DNA from: Alnus glutinosa | Lineage: Eukaryota; Streptophyta; Magnoliopsida; Fagales; Betulaceae | Length of the DNA stretch: 64,000 bases | NCBI RefSeq assembly: GCF_958979055.1 | Contig: NC_084886.1 | Coordinates: 50,241,654 to 50,305,653, forward strand | Direction of reading: 5' to 3' | Shown: piece after piece, positions 1 to 12,313 of the stretch | How positions within the stretch are numbered: position 1 is the first letter of the stretch | Layout: each line of letters opens with the position of its first letter | The notes under the pieces: model-generated | Databases searched by the model: none | Told to the model about the DNA's origin: nothing | The model's input: only the letters and a program-made list of their open reading frames with translations | Position numbers and translations under genes: made by a program

Positions 1-196
1 TCCACCTGGTAAGGGATTCTCTAGTGGTTGTTCTGGCAATTAACAACCTGCTCTCACAATAGACTGGCAAATTACAAGCACCATATCAAACATCCATTGA
101 AGCTCTCTATTTTTCCTAGTTGGATGGCATCAAAGAATAAAGATCAGTAGATGTGCCAATTTGAGGGCGCATAATGTACCCAAATAGGCTGCTCCC

Positions 197-391
197 ACAA
201 TGTATTTGGAGGCATTCCGACTAACTCTCATTTGCTTTCCTCTATTCGAATAAAAATTGAAAAGGATCCCTGTGTCTTGTCTTGTATATTGCTCAGAGAG
301 AGAGAGACGCCCCGCAATGTATTTTGGAAGCATTCCCACCGACTCATTTGCTTTCCTCTATTCGTATAAAAATTGAAAAGATCTTGTATAT

Positions 392-425
<34 letters not shown>
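197..425. repeat. Two-copy tandem repeat ending in (GA)n
   Basis: Two roughly 105-base copies lie side by side, starting near 198 and 314. Both contain CAATGTATTT, CATTTGCTTTCCTCTATTCG and AAAAATTGAAAAG, and both end in a GA-rich tract. The second copy runs into a pure (GA)n microsatellite at 393-425. No gene is seen here; short ORFs over it are low-complexity. Confidence 0.8.
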
Positions 426-429
<4 letters not shown>

Positions 430-1004
430 GGCAATTTGTTGAGCAATCTGTAGTATATGCATGCTTCTATATATATCATTATCACTCATGTATTAATATA
501 CGAGAAAACACTGCCTAGTAGTCACAAAATCTTGTTTTCTAAGCCAAAGTTGAATTACGACCTCAAAAAATAGAGTGAACATTTTTATAATTTTAATTTT
601 TAAATAAGGAGCTCAAGTGGGAAAGAAAGTACTTTTGATCTTTAGTTATCATCAACAAATAATGCTCGATCTTATGTTTTTGACTCGATGTCTACTCAAA
701 GAATGAATGAAGAAGCTACAAGGAAAATCCTATGTCAGCAACTTGGGATCATTTTTCATATAATCCAAAGCATAACAACTCACAAAGAATGTCATATACA
801 AAGAAGTGAAGAATAAACACATGCATTGCAAGATCTTAATTAAAAATCATGAGAATGGCAATGTATAACCAAATTAGTGTTATAAGGGATATTACAGTTT
901 CTACTACAACTCTCTTACAAACTGACGTGACAGTTTATATGACACTTATCACATCAGCTATAACACAATTATTATTATTATTTTTTCTAAGCAATATAAG
1001 AGAA
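426..1004. other. AT-rich intergenic DNA, nothing recognised
   Basis: AT-rich sequence with short A/T runs and an ATT triplet run near 968-983. I see no coding potential, RNA gene or paired repeat in it. Confidence 0.5.
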
Positions 1005-1990
1005 ACGAGTTAGGGAAGTGGATCTTTGGATTAGAATCGAAACAATATGCGGGAGTGAGTGGAAATGCTTCTGAAGACTCCGTGAGATGCGACCCATTTG
1101 GCTATTTGTTATGCCCTATTATTAGCACGTATTGGTATTTTGGACGCGATCCAACTTAGGAAAAGCTGAAGTTGCCGATGAATATCTAAGACTAAGGAAG
1201 ATATGTGCCAGTCGACAAAGGAACTAGAGTAGTTAACAGCTAGAGAAGTCACTAGAGAGTCTCCCTCGAGTTGCAAGGCATTTTTCTCCACTGAGACTGT
1301 AAGATCGACAGCTAAAAGGGCAGCTGAGCCTCAATCGTGTTTGCATGCACCTGAGGAAGCCGCTTGGTGCATACTCTCATAATGTCACCATGGTCGTCGA
1401 TCACTAATGACACCTGCTGAAACAACAAAGTTAGGTCTTATGGCCACATCATAAATTTGCCTTGAGGCGGCTGGGAGGAGATTTCCAGGTCTCAAATCTT
1501 GAAGATGGATTATTCCATGCTGACCAGTGATCCTCGGTAGTCTCGTATCTCCTTGGAAGGTCAATGACCCAGCTCGATCGGACAGGCCAAGGTCGATCAT
1601 CCCCAGCCACTGCAATCTTCGGTATAGGCTGAATCTTTGCCTCCTTGGGCTAGCACAACTTCGACTCCCCCTCTAGCCTTTGGATATGGTTGAGGAGGGA
1701 GGAGATGTCCAGGGAAATTCCATTGTGTATCATATTATTTCTTGCTCTCCATATTGTGTCCATGGTAATAGCTGCTTGAATTTGGATTTCATGGGTCTAA
1801 GTTGTGGTGACGACCAAAGTGTTATGGTGGCAGATGAAGGCTTTGATCTAGGATGTGATGGGCTGGCTCTCAAGGGAGAAGAATCAATTGGCCATTTGAA
1901 GCTACTTCATAGGATCCTACTTCTTGAGTTTCCTTTGTCGAGAGTTTTCCTACCCAGTTTTGTCAGCAATGATTTATTAAGGATCTGCAT
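1005..1990 (-). mobile_element. LINE fragment, RNase H-like 3' part, decayed
   Basis: Read on the minus strand, broken frames give the C-terminal part of a plant L1-type non-LTR element. Near 1840-1730 a segment reads like the linker after the zinc-finger RT domain (IWRARNNMIHNG). Near 1480-1370 SAGVISD, then near 1345 TKRLPQVHANTIEAQ, and near 1290-1110 LQLEGDSLVTSL and RANNRA followed by QIAKWVASHG match the order of motifs of the RNase H-like domain (RVT_3 type) of such elements. Stops and frame changes divide it, so it is a fossil. No poly-A tail or target-site duplication was found, so the ends are approximate. Confidence 0.75.
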
Positions 1991-2351
1991 AGAATGAAGG
2001 CCCAAGCCTCCAACAGTTTTGCCAGCAAGGCTGTACTGTTTGATCATTGCACTACAGTTCTATTTACAATGCATTGATTGTCATTTATCATATATATAAG
2101 AGTGATTTCTAATCAACACCTTAAGAAGGTGACAAGCTTCATAGCATATATTAATTTATACTTTGATTTGATAGAAACATATATCGATATAATTTTGGTT
2201 CTTCTTGAATCATATTCCTTTTTAGGAAGTGGAGAATAAAGCAGCCAAATTCGCAATCCACCGATCTTAAGTCCCATTCGGTGACCCAAAGTCCCAACTG
2301 CTATAAGAATTCGGTATGTGCACATGCACTTAACGTCCATAACGGCTGTCA
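1991..2351. promoter_or_regulatory. Upstream region of first PGL copy
   Basis: Short intergenic stretch before the first 6-phosphogluconolactonase gene. Its last 50 bases (AACTGCT, ATAAGAA, TGTGCACATGCA) resemble the bases before the transit peptide of the second copy near 4596-4632, so the two genes share upstream DNA. The roughly 190 bases that encode the transit peptide in copy 2 are missing here. An in-frame TAA lies 9 bases before the ATG at 2352. Confidence 0.5.
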
Positions 2352-3493
2352 ATGGCGGCAACAGCTGAGAAGAAGGTGCAGGTGTTTGATACGGAGGAGG
2401 AGGTGGCTGTGTCTTTGGCCAAGTACATAGCCCATCTGTCTGATAAATTCTGCAGAGGGAGAGGAGCTTTTACCATCGTTTTGTCTGGTGGGTCTCTCAT
2501 CGAGTCCCTCAGGTAAAAAAGGTTTTTTTTTTTCTTTTTCTTTTTCTTTTCTTTTTGTTGATGCATGTACCCCGGATGATAAGTTTGGTTGACGGGAAAC
2601 TGCAAGGAAATGAAAGGAATTAAAGATCTGCGTAACTGTCTGTGCATGTGGGCAAGCTGGTTTTAATTTGATGGTCTGTTTGGTGGGGAAGAAGAGAAAA
2701 ATTGAATGAATGGTTGAAATGGCATGTCTTTTGGTTAGATCATTACATGATTTTGGTAACTAATGCGTGATTTTCAGGAAACTAGTAGAACCCCCGTACG
2801 TTGGTTCGGTTGAATGGTCGAAATGGCATGTCTTTTGGTTAGATGAAAGGGTAGTGCCAAAGAATCACAAAGACAGTAACTATAAACTTGCTTATGATGG
2901 CCTTCTTTCCAAGGTATATGGTTTCTTCATAATTTTCTGATTTTAATAATTCTTTAATTAGTCGACTAATTAATAGCATTTTTCAGGTACCAATTCTCCC
3001 TGCTAATGTTTATGCCATCAATGATGCACTGTCAGCTGAGGGTGCAGCCGATGACTATGAAACCCGTCTCAAACATTTGGTCAACAGCAACGTGCTCGCT
3101 TTATCAGCAGCCAGTGGGTTTCCAAAGTTTGATCTCATGCTTCTGGGAATGGGTCCGGACGGACATGTGGCTTCTCTATTCCCAGGGCATCCTCTCCTCA
3201 AAGAGAACAAGAGATGGGTCACCTTCATTAAGGACTCGCCAAAACCGCCTCCGGAGAGAATTACTTTTACCTTTCCGGTGATCAACTCGTCTGCATATAT
3301 TGCGCTTGTGGTGAACGGGGCCCCTCAAGCCGGAGCAGTGCAAAGAGCATTAGGAAAAGGACAGAATTCTGAGAAGCTGCCAGTTCAAATGGTTTCGCCT
3401 GAAGGGGAGTTGACTTGGTTTTTGGACAGGGATGCAGCTTCAAGAAGGGCTAAGATGTTTCGGTGGGTTCCAAAGTGCTGCTTGTTTGGTTGA
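2352..3493 (+). CDS. 6-phosphogluconolactonase, copy 1 (no targeting signals)
   Basis: Hydrolyses 6-phosphogluconolactone to 6-phosphogluconate, step two of the oxidative pentose phosphate pathway. Exons 2352-2512, 2778-2913 and 2987-3493 join in frame with GT-AG borders to give 267 residues. Family motifs are intact: SGGS at residues 45-48, WLDERVVP at 74-81 and GMGPDGHVASLFPGH at 153-167. The ATG is the first possible because an in-frame stop precedes it, so there is no transit peptide and the product should be cytosolic. The last 14 residues (from RRAKMF) replace the AASKL end of the tandem copy, so the peroxisomal signal is lost and the tail is novel. Introns are short. It lies 1.1 kb before copy 2 in the same direction. 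The enzyme call is secure; whether this copy is expressed is unknown. Confidence 0.9.
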
Positions 3494-3705
3494 TGGGTTG
3501 TGCGAGTCCATATCAGGGATTATGAACAGATCTTGCTAAATAGTAATATAGGTAGCATTTGGGAATGACTTAAGGAAATGAACATTCAAGTGTATGTTCT
3601 TCTTTGCTTGCTCAGTACAAAAAAGTATATTTGGAGAATGAGTTAATCAAATCCTTAATCAACGGTACCTGCAAAGATAAAGGACCGCTTGGTCAGAGAG
3701 TGTAT

Positions 3706-3922
3706 ACTTGAAGAGCAATGATTCACTATCACTTAAATATACAACTTTTCACCATCTTGCATATGTGGCAAGGTGGTCCCTCACCTTAATTTATTTTTAA
3801 AAAATAAAAAAATTCAAAAAAAATAAAAAAATTCAAAAAGTAGTGGGGGACCACCTTGCCACATAGGCAATGTGGTGAAAAGTTGTATCTTTAGGTGACA
3901 GTGAATCATTATTCATTCTTGA
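3706..3922. mobile_element. Palindromic MITE between the PGL copies
   Basis: Two arms of about 75 bases are reverse complements. The left arm includes ATGATTCACT, ATACAACTTTTCACCA and GTGGCAAGGTGGTCCC; the right arm carries the same words inverted. An A-rich centre (about 3793-3840) separates them. The flanks share CTTGAA, but no clean target-site duplication could be set, so the superfamily is left open. Confidence 0.8.
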
Positions 3923-4627
3923 AAGTGTGAATCAATTGGTTTTAATTGTCACGTCATAACGTCATAAAGTGTGGACTTGAAAATACATATATAATTTTTT
4001 AATGAAGAGTATACATACATTATAAGATCTTAATTAACTACCGTGATAATGGCCATGTAAAACGGACAATGATTCTCTACATTTCAAGTAAAATAGGGAT
4101 AAGTCATTAATGATATATATATATATTAAGTCCTATAAAAATTTTGAATGACGAGATAATGTTAATTTATTCAACAAATAACTTTTTTTTTTAATATCAT
4201 GTACCGTTTTGTGCGGCCCCTTAAAAGGATCGGGCCATTTATTTGTCCCATTTCTTACTTTTTATTTATATTTCTACGCTGCTTTAATTTAATTTGGGTC
4301 TAATGTTGGGGAGCCCACCCCTTTTTCATTATTTGACTTAACCACTTTTTCTTCTGTTCAAATCGGAAGTAGGACGGATCATCCCCGGTAATCATTTCCC
4401 TTATTCAATTAAAATATATATATATATATATATATCATGTACCAATAGAAACAACAAAATATAATCTTCACCTTAAAATAACTTGCCTCCCTAAAAAATG
4501 CCGCCCCCGATCGATGGTAATGACAAGTCACCCAGAAGGGTCACCAAGAAGGGGCAAAACCCAAAATCTCTGAAGTCCCTAGTGTCAACACTAACTGCTA
4601 TGCTATAAGAACAAAGGACTGTGCATA
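3923..4627. other. AT-rich intergenic DNA upstream of PGL copy 2
   Basis: AT-rich, with (TA)n tracts at about 4115-4127 and 4412-4435. The 3' part (4490-4627) is less AT-rich and is the likely promoter and 5' UTR of the second phosphogluconolactonase gene. No other gene is seen. Confidence 0.5.
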
Positions 4628-6654
4628 ATGCATATGGCCCTCGCACCCACTTGTTTACGCACGCTCTCCTCGTCCGTACGGATATCTCCCCCCATAATCT
4701 CACCCCTGGTAGCACCACAGAAGTCCGTTCTACCACCTATCGGCCACCGAAGAGCTTTCAGACTAAAAGGGGTGTCTTTGTTGGAGAAAAGGAAGTTGGG
4801 TTGCTGTGGAGTGAAGGCGTCAATGGCGACGACGACGGCTGAGACGGGTGGGGATAAGAAGAAGGTGGAGATGTTAGATACGGAGGAGGATCTGGCGGTG
4901 TCTCTGGCGAAGTACACCGCCGATCTGTCTGATAAGTTCTCAAAAGAGAGAGGGGCTTTTAGCGTTGTTTTGTCCGGTGGGTCTCTCATCAAGTCCCTCA
5001 GGTAAACAAAAAAAAGATCATGTTTTTTCTTGTCTTGTTTTTTGGTTTTATTATCATTGTGCTTCATTTTTTGATGTACCCAGATGATATATTTGGTTGA
5101 TGGGAAACCGTAAGGAAATGAAAAAGAACATGGGAATTTTGGTTTATAACACAAATCGATGTATTAACTTTATGTGCCCGATCACTCGGTTGGATAAGCT
5201 GCTTTTGCTTTTTGGGTACGTTTTTTATGGGCTGTTTGGTGGGAAAGAGAAGGTGGGGATGGAAGAGAAAATTGAAAACTGAATCATGGGTTTGGACCAA
5301 ATAAGATAGATGCAAAACTTTTCATATTCCAAGTTGTATCCAACGGTTTTACTTGGTTGCGGTGAGTATTTGATGCTCAATTTACTGAGAGTGCTGAATT
5401 CACAAGTGAAAATGATCTCTCTTTTTCCTTTAACATGGTTTTATGAGTAGCCAAACAAAGGGTAAAAAATCAGTGGATGGGATTATTGATGAAATGAGGA
5501 ATGCTTTTTGGTAATAGCTTGATCTTGGGATTTCAGGAAACTATTGGAACCCCCGTATATTGATTCGGTTGAGTGGTCGAAATGGCATGTTTTTTGGGTA
5601 GATGAAAGAGTAGTGCCAAAGGATCACGAAGACAGTAACTATAAGCTTGCTTATGATGGGTTTCTTTCTAAGGTATGAATGTTGATATTTGTTCCATTTT
5701 CATGTTCGAAGAATTGCATATTCAGATTGTACTGTTATTTTTTACACCTTAATGCTTTATTTTTAATATTAAATTCAGTGTTTGAAATTTATTTTATTGC
5801 ATGGGAACTTGTAAAATTATGGATCGAAGCGTAATGGCTGGACCACTGAGGTGTGGCTTTACTTGAGTTGATGGCATTGCAAGGACAATAGTGAGGTCAA
5901 AAGAGAACATGAACAAATATTCGGAACCATAGTTTGGTTATGATTTTGTTGAGTTGAATTATGAATAGTGAGCAAAGATTTGGGTATTGTTTGATGGTAA
6001 ATGATGTCTTATACCATCTTCTGAAGATTTTTTTATAAATTCCAATTCCTGATGGCTATCCCTGATCAATATGGAAGCGTATTCTCATCCTATGTAATTA
6101 GAACGCAGTCTGATGTTCTTTATTGACTTAACTTTCATTTTTCAATCCATGGCTGCCAGTTTAAACTTGTTAAACTTTTTTGTTGACAGATACCAATTCT
6201 CCCTGGTAATGTTTATGCAATCAATGATGCGCTGTCAGCTGAGGGTGCAGCTGATGATTATGAGGCCTGTCTCAAACATCTGGTTAAGATCAATGTGATA
6301 GATTCATCAGCAGCCAGTGGATTCCCCAAGTTTGATCTCATGCTGCTGGGAATGGGTCCAGATGGACATGTGGCCTCTCTATTCCCAGGGCATCCTCTCC
6401 TCAAAGAGAATGAGAAATGGGTCACCTTCGTCAAGGACTCGCCAAAACCACCTCCAGAGAGAATTACTTTTACCTTTCCAGTAGTCAACTCGTCTGCATA
6501 TATTGCCCTTGTGGTGGCTGGGGCCGGTAAAGCTGGAGCAGTGCAAACAGCATTAGGAAATAGTCAAAATTCTGATAAGCTGCCTGTTCAAATGGTTTCA
6601 CCTGAAGGGGAGTTGACTTGGTTTTTGGACAAGGGTGCAGCTTCAAAGCTGTAG
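4628..6654 (+). CDS. 6-phosphogluconolactonase, copy 2 (plastid/peroxisome type)
   Basis: Same reaction as copy 1. Exons 4628-5001, 5537-5672 and 6190-6654 give 324 residues. An open in-frame extension of 65 codons runs from the ATG at 4628 (a second ATG is at 4634) to the internal ATG at 4823, which aligns with the copy 1 start. The extension has many Ser, Arg, Leu and Pro and few acidic residues, as in a plastid transit peptide. Active-site motifs SGGS (116-119), DERVVP and GMGPDGHVASLFPGH (224-238) are intact. The protein ends in SKL, the classic peroxisomal PTS1. This pairing matches what is known of Arabidopsis PGL3 (At5g24400), found in plastids and peroxisomes. Use of the internal ATG could also give a cytosolic form; that is inference. 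Confidence 0.92.
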
Positions 6655-9600
6655 GAGTTGAAATGTCTATATCTGTCTGATGATCCACATAGTATATTAG
6701 CATGTTATTTTGTCCTGTGGTTTGATCAGAGATCATACAGGTGTTCTGCTGGATTTTGTGCATGACTAGTGAGTTTTTTTTTTCCACCTTCTACTATGGA
6801 AATAAAAGAAGGGTTTGGATAATATTTGGTTTGATGTATGATTTGCTATTAGTTAATTTTATGTTTTTCATTTACTGTTTTATCGTTGGTCAAATTGTGA
6901 TGCAAAATAAGAGCGGAAAATGTTTCCAGCTTAGTTCTCTATCGTCTTATGACTGGTTGCCCTATTTTAGATACCAGTGAACATAAATTAATTGTCTACA
7001 CCATTTCTTCTAACCTTGGCTGTGAGTTGATTTTCCAAATGTTATCTGTTGAGAATTGTTTTCTTTGTTTTGAGATAGGTGCGCAGAGACGATCCTCCCC
7101 CTCTATTTTGCATTTTTTGGAGCAAAACTGGCAGAGTTTCAACTAATTTGTTGTCTCTGCCACTTCTCTACCAGGTGGGTGGTCTTGTAGCCTTCAATAT
7201 ATTGGGTGACATAACAAAGAATTTCCCTCCTGGTTTTGATTTAAGGTCTGCAGTCGACATTAGGTCAATTTAAAACAGCAGGCGTCTTGGAGTTCTATTC
7301 AAGTTGCTAGATTGATATCTATTATATAACATGATTTGTTGTCATCATTTTGAACATTTTGGGGATTTATCCTTTTGATATGTCTAACTGTTGTCCATCA
7401 GATTTTGAAGGAAATTCCCTTCCTTTGTCATACTTGTTATAGAGTGTCAAGATTCCTAGGAACGTGGCCTTCCTTTCTCATATTTTGTGAAGAGATTCAC
7501 GTGTTGTAGTTGATATCTGCACTCATCTTTAGTAGACTTTTGGGGTATATATTATGAAGACATTAGGAATTGTTCCTGTTCAATCATTAGCATATTGTTA
7601 TACTGCCTTTGAATGACAACTATTCACCTTAGCCTCTGCTAAACAAGAGATGGTTTATTCACGCTTTACCCACGGCTGTTTTGGAGTTAGCAAGGCTATA
7701 CTCGTCGGTGCATTGCTTTATATATATAGAATCATTGCTTTGCTTCCATCACTTTGGGTTGAAATTTTTTGTTTACTAATATATATTAGAGTATTAGAGC
7801 CTCGTGCCCCACGGAGCACCTCTTACTTGTGTTATAAATTTATCATGTTTTCTCATGCATGTGAACAAAAGACACAAGATTCTGCTTAGAGAAGAGATAA
7901 ACACATCGAGTTAAGTCTCAATTATAGCTCACATGGGTTTCTTTTGCGCCTACCAGCATTTCTGACATATTTGGTCATATTTTATTTAGAGTTTGGATTT
8001 AATGTTAACAGTATTGAGATTAGGATTCGGTTTAGGTGGCAAGAGCGATCGGGTGCTTAATAATGAGATTGTGAGTTAATAATAGTAATAGTTAATTACG
8101 TGTAAGTGTGTTTATTAGTATATGTTTAAAATTGCATTTGTAGTCGATCTAATATTGCTCGGTGAGTTTGAGTTGTAATCACATATAAGAAGTTAAAAAC
8201 ATCCTTGATTCACAAAAGAGGGGAAAATAAATGCCATAATTTCGGCATCTTTTTGGATGAATGAACCTCTCAGCCTGATTATCGTCTACTAGCTCAACTA
8301 CGTTATTTTTTCATTGGAATTTAGTGTAATAGGGATTGCCTTATTGTGAGAACAAAGGCGAACCCTACCTGCTCGGTAGGTGTTCTTAAGGTTGCTCGAA
8401 CGAATAATTCTAGACATCATACAAATTTCTCTTTTGTGTCTCTATAAAATTAATATGGCTTTTAAAATCACAATTTAATCAAAATTCAATAGTGATTTAT
8501 CATAAAATCAAATTGTGATTTTATAAATTACATAATTTTTAGAAAGACACAAGTATGAAACCTATGGCATCAAATCGGGATTCAGTTTTTGTATCTTTCC
8601 TTTACTGCTCAAGTGGGTTGACTTGGGTTTATAAACTTGTCCTAAAAATATATGCCTTGTTTCTTAAGCAATGTATGCTTGCCCCGAGAAGAAAAGAATA
8701 ATTTTTAACTTCTCTTCCTCATGTTCATTGTAATGGATAATGGAGCTAATTTTCTTGCACGGTTGAGAAGAAATGGGGTCTAGAAATGGCAACTTATTAT
8801 AAGATTTTGATATTGGGATCTACTAAGTGCGACAAGTTCATCGATTTTCCAAATGAAACCTAATGCTAAAACAAGGGCATCGTCACTAAAATATGTAAAC
8901 AATCCTCAGAAGTGCATTTCTACGGTTGAAGGGATCTCCAAAATGTGCTTCTCCTATATTCAATCTGAGAATTTTAGACAAGGGTTTTATAGCTTGAAGG
9001 AGTTCTGACTCACCCTTTGCATAATTGCTCCATTGTAATATTAAGAAAGGAATGGGGAATTGCAGCCAATTCGAACAGCAATAAATAAGAAAGGGTCTAG
9101 CTAGATGGGCTTGAGTCGGCTGTTTTCCACACTTCGAACTGTCTTGACACTTGTTCGAACAAGTAGACTCTTTCGGAACGCCTTTCTCATAACATACTAG
9201 AATTACAGCCGATCCCGATCCGTAATTTATGAACACTCCAAGATGGGAATTAAAAAGAAAAAAGAAAAGAAGAAGAAGCAAAAGCAAGCCCTTTGAGGGT
9301 AGTTAATGATCAGCTCTGAGAGCATGCCTTCCAAATAGATGAAAAACGTCCTTTAGAATAACAGAGACTGTGATCTACATGCACTCTACATGAGCCTGGC
9401 GCATGGAAGGAAGAGCTCTCACTTTGGGTATCATTTATTCTGTCGAATCCCTTTCATGATTGTGGTGACCGATGCAAAAGGTTTGAAATGCATGTAGGCC
9501 ATGCCCATCATCTTGGCCCTACAAAAAATGATATCCTCGCATGTCACAGAAAAAAGGTATTCTCCAAGTGATGACTGTCTCCAGATCTTGTTGTTGTTTC

Positions 9601-9784
9601 TGTTCTTAGATAATCACTACACACCTCTCAAAAGACATTTTTTGTGTAGAGTCGGAGAGAGTCTGAGACAGTAGTAATTATGCAGTAAAACAAAATCCTT
9701 AATCATTACTATTATAGATTTTTGGATGTTTGCTTTCTGATCGAGGAGATTTTTTCTCACGTTAATCATTTCGTTGGATTAAAG
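6655..9784. other. Intergenic region between PGL and RabGAP genes
   Basis: About 3.1 kb without a gene I can support. The first part is the 3' UTR of PGL copy 2. Short ORFs at 6949-7273 and 8886-9287 show no recognisable domain. One MITE-like inverted repeat is listed separately. The section 8880-9560 is less AT-rich and may be an old unidentified insertion. Confidence 0.4.
8405..8580. mobile_element. MITE-like inverted repeat
   Basis: The left arm (TTTGTGTCTCTATAAAAT, TTTTAAAATCACAATTT) is repeated in inverted form on the right (AAATTGTGATTTTATAAA, TTTTTAGAAAGACACAAG). Arms are about 70 bases and imperfect. A related arrangement occurs near 47210-47395. No target-site duplication was resolved. 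Confidence 0.6.
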
Positions 9785-10799
9785 AAAACAAAATAGCTAC
9801 CTAACCCAACAGCCTTCTGTTTATCAAAAGGCTTTATATTTCATGTCATTTGTGGTTCGCATGTGTATGCTTTTGCACCATGCCGGCCTCTGCCTCTCCA
9901 TTTCTTTTCTTTTCTGATTTACTTTTCTTTTTCACGTCTAATTAAAGGTACTGCATGCGCCTAATTTTGTTGACTCATAATTTGCGTGGGAGGAGCAACT
10001 GGGCAAAGCTTCGAAACCCCAGCGCAGCAATCAAAACCCACAACCCCAGACAAATTAATTCATGAAAATTTCTCTGTCCCCTTTGCATATATGGCCTTGG
10101 TTTTGGGGTTGTGGTTTTTTTTTTTTTTTTTTTTTTTGAAAAAGTATTTCAATGTGATATTTTCGAGTGTTTTATGTTATTTGTTAATGTTAAAAATTGA
10201 AAGTGAATGATTTAACAAACAAAGTCTTAGTTGGAGCACCTTTTGACTGAAATGGGACAAATTAGAACAAAATTAGGATGAGTTGACCATTTTTTAATTG
10301 CAAAACCCAAGACAAAAGGAAAATGCTTTGCGTGCTTAAGAAAATCTTAAAGAGCAGTGATTAGTTGCATCTAACTGAGAATCTTAAGGAGCAGTGATCT
10401 CCCACTCCAAGCTTAATCCCGGAAAGGTCAAAAGCTTTTCTTTATTTATTATGACTAACTTCAAAACAGGAAAATTTACCCCAAAAAATAAAAAAAAATA
10501 AAAAACAGGAGAAAAAAAGAACAAGTCAACATTTTTTTTTTTTTTGGGAGGTAGAAGAAGAAGAAGTCAGTCAACCTTGATCAACATTGTTTGAACGCCG
10601 CATATAGGGTAAAAATAAAAGGAAATGCTCTCTTTTATTAAAATTTTTGTTTTTGTCTTTTATTTTTTCTTTTCAAAATAAAAATTTTAATTACCAGCCC
10701 AAGTACAAAATACCAAAAATAATGAAAATAATTTTTTTTTACAACCTTTACATTAAATCAGAACACTTTTTTAATTCCTTAGTTTAAAAAGTTTAAACT

Positions 10800-10831
<32 letters not shown>

Positions 10832-11394
10832 GTAATTCCCTGGTTTAAACTGAATTTTAAATTATCGTCCCTGCCATTAATTGTCAATTAAATTGACTTT
10901 TAATCATAATCAAACAGTATTCTAATTTTTTCTAAATGATTTTTCACTGAAGTTTACTGCTTTTTATTGTCCCCAAGCAACTATACTTTATTTGGCCCAA
11001 CAAAAAAAAGAATCTCGACATTGGTGCGCATTTATTTATTTATTTTAACAGTAGTGCAGATTTAATTTAATAAAGCAGTATGTACATATCAAAACTTTTA
11101 TCATGAATTTTCAGTTGAGTTTTTGGTCCACTTTGACAAAGTTCCAAACTAATAATTGGAACCCACATTGACGCGTACCGAAATTGGAATTATATAATTT
11201 ATATATTTTGGTTGACCCAAAATGACTTTTCATTTTTACAGTAAAATGTTTTTAAGTATATTTTAGTGTTTTGTACATTGAAAATAATAGTTAAATTGAA
11301 AATATTTTTGACAAAAAAAACTTATTTAGTTTCGAAAAATTATTTACATTTTTAAATCATGTAAATTATTTTTCAAGTTTTAATTTATCCTTCT

Positions 11395-11660
11395 CAAACC
11401 GCTGGACAATTGTTGAATCACCACAAAATAAACTCGGTCATTGTCAGGTTATCACCAAACCACCCACCTTTGAGTCACCACCAAATCACCCCCAAATTAT
11501 TACCAAGACACCTTAGACCATTACTAAGTCACCTCCAGACTATTAAAGAGTCACATCTGAACCACCGTTGAGCCACCATCGGACCATCGTCGAGCCACGT
11601 TGAACCACCACTGAGTCACTTGGACTGCCATCGAACCACACTCAGACCATCACGATAGTT
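11395..11660. repeat. Degenerate CCACC-type minisatellite
   Basis: Loosely repeated words such as GAGTCACCACC, AACCACC, GAGCCACCATCGGACCATCG and GAACCACCACTGAGTCAC follow one another for about 260 bases, in steps that are often multiples of three. The stretch is richer in C than its surroundings and is missing from the matching place in unit 2 (near 19070). Confidence 0.6.
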
Positions 11661-12313
11661 TTTCTACACCATTTAAATATTAATCAAAATCATTACTCTT
11701 ATGTCTTAGTTAAGGAATGAAAGTTAGTGAAATGAAAATAGTTTAGATTTTACGGTACGTGTTGTTATATGTTAGAAATATGTTGTAGTAGGTAATTCAA
11801 ATTTTTTAAATGAGGTAATATTATACGAATAGTTAAATATAACAAAATAAAATATTAATTAAAAAATGATTTTTCTCTTGAGAATGCTATTCCCAAAGTT
11901 ATTGGCCTATACTCTATAGGGTGAATCACGCATTAAATATTCACGTCACACCCATCTAACCTAACCAAACCTCAAAGCAGCATAATTAAACCTCACATGA
12001 TTGAATTAACACTAACTACGCCAAGAAAGTAGAAACCAACAGCAACGGCGCCGTTTCAAAAGTTCCTAGAGCCAGTAGTAGGTCGCAGGGAAAGACAGTC
12101 CCTTCATAGACTCAAGGGAGAGACAAACAAAAAGGAAAGGCTTCTATAAGAAGAAAGAGAAAGAGAAAGCAAAAGCCAAAGCTAAACCCAAAGCATTTCG
12201 CTCTTACTTTCAGTCTTCTTAATACCTTGAAATTACTTCAGAACCAGAAGGAGAAGGAGAAGGAGGTGGAGGAGAAGGTCATTTCGGTAATTTTGACATC
12301 CTACTTCGTCTAT

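Noticed and set aside
3710-3920. CRISPR-like or rho-independent terminator-like palindrome
   Set aside because: Plant nuclear context; the arms are those of a MITE.
8886-9287. 133-codon minus-strand ORF
   Set aside because: Low-complexity start (Leu/Phe run), no domain, no exon partners, and no similarity I recognise.
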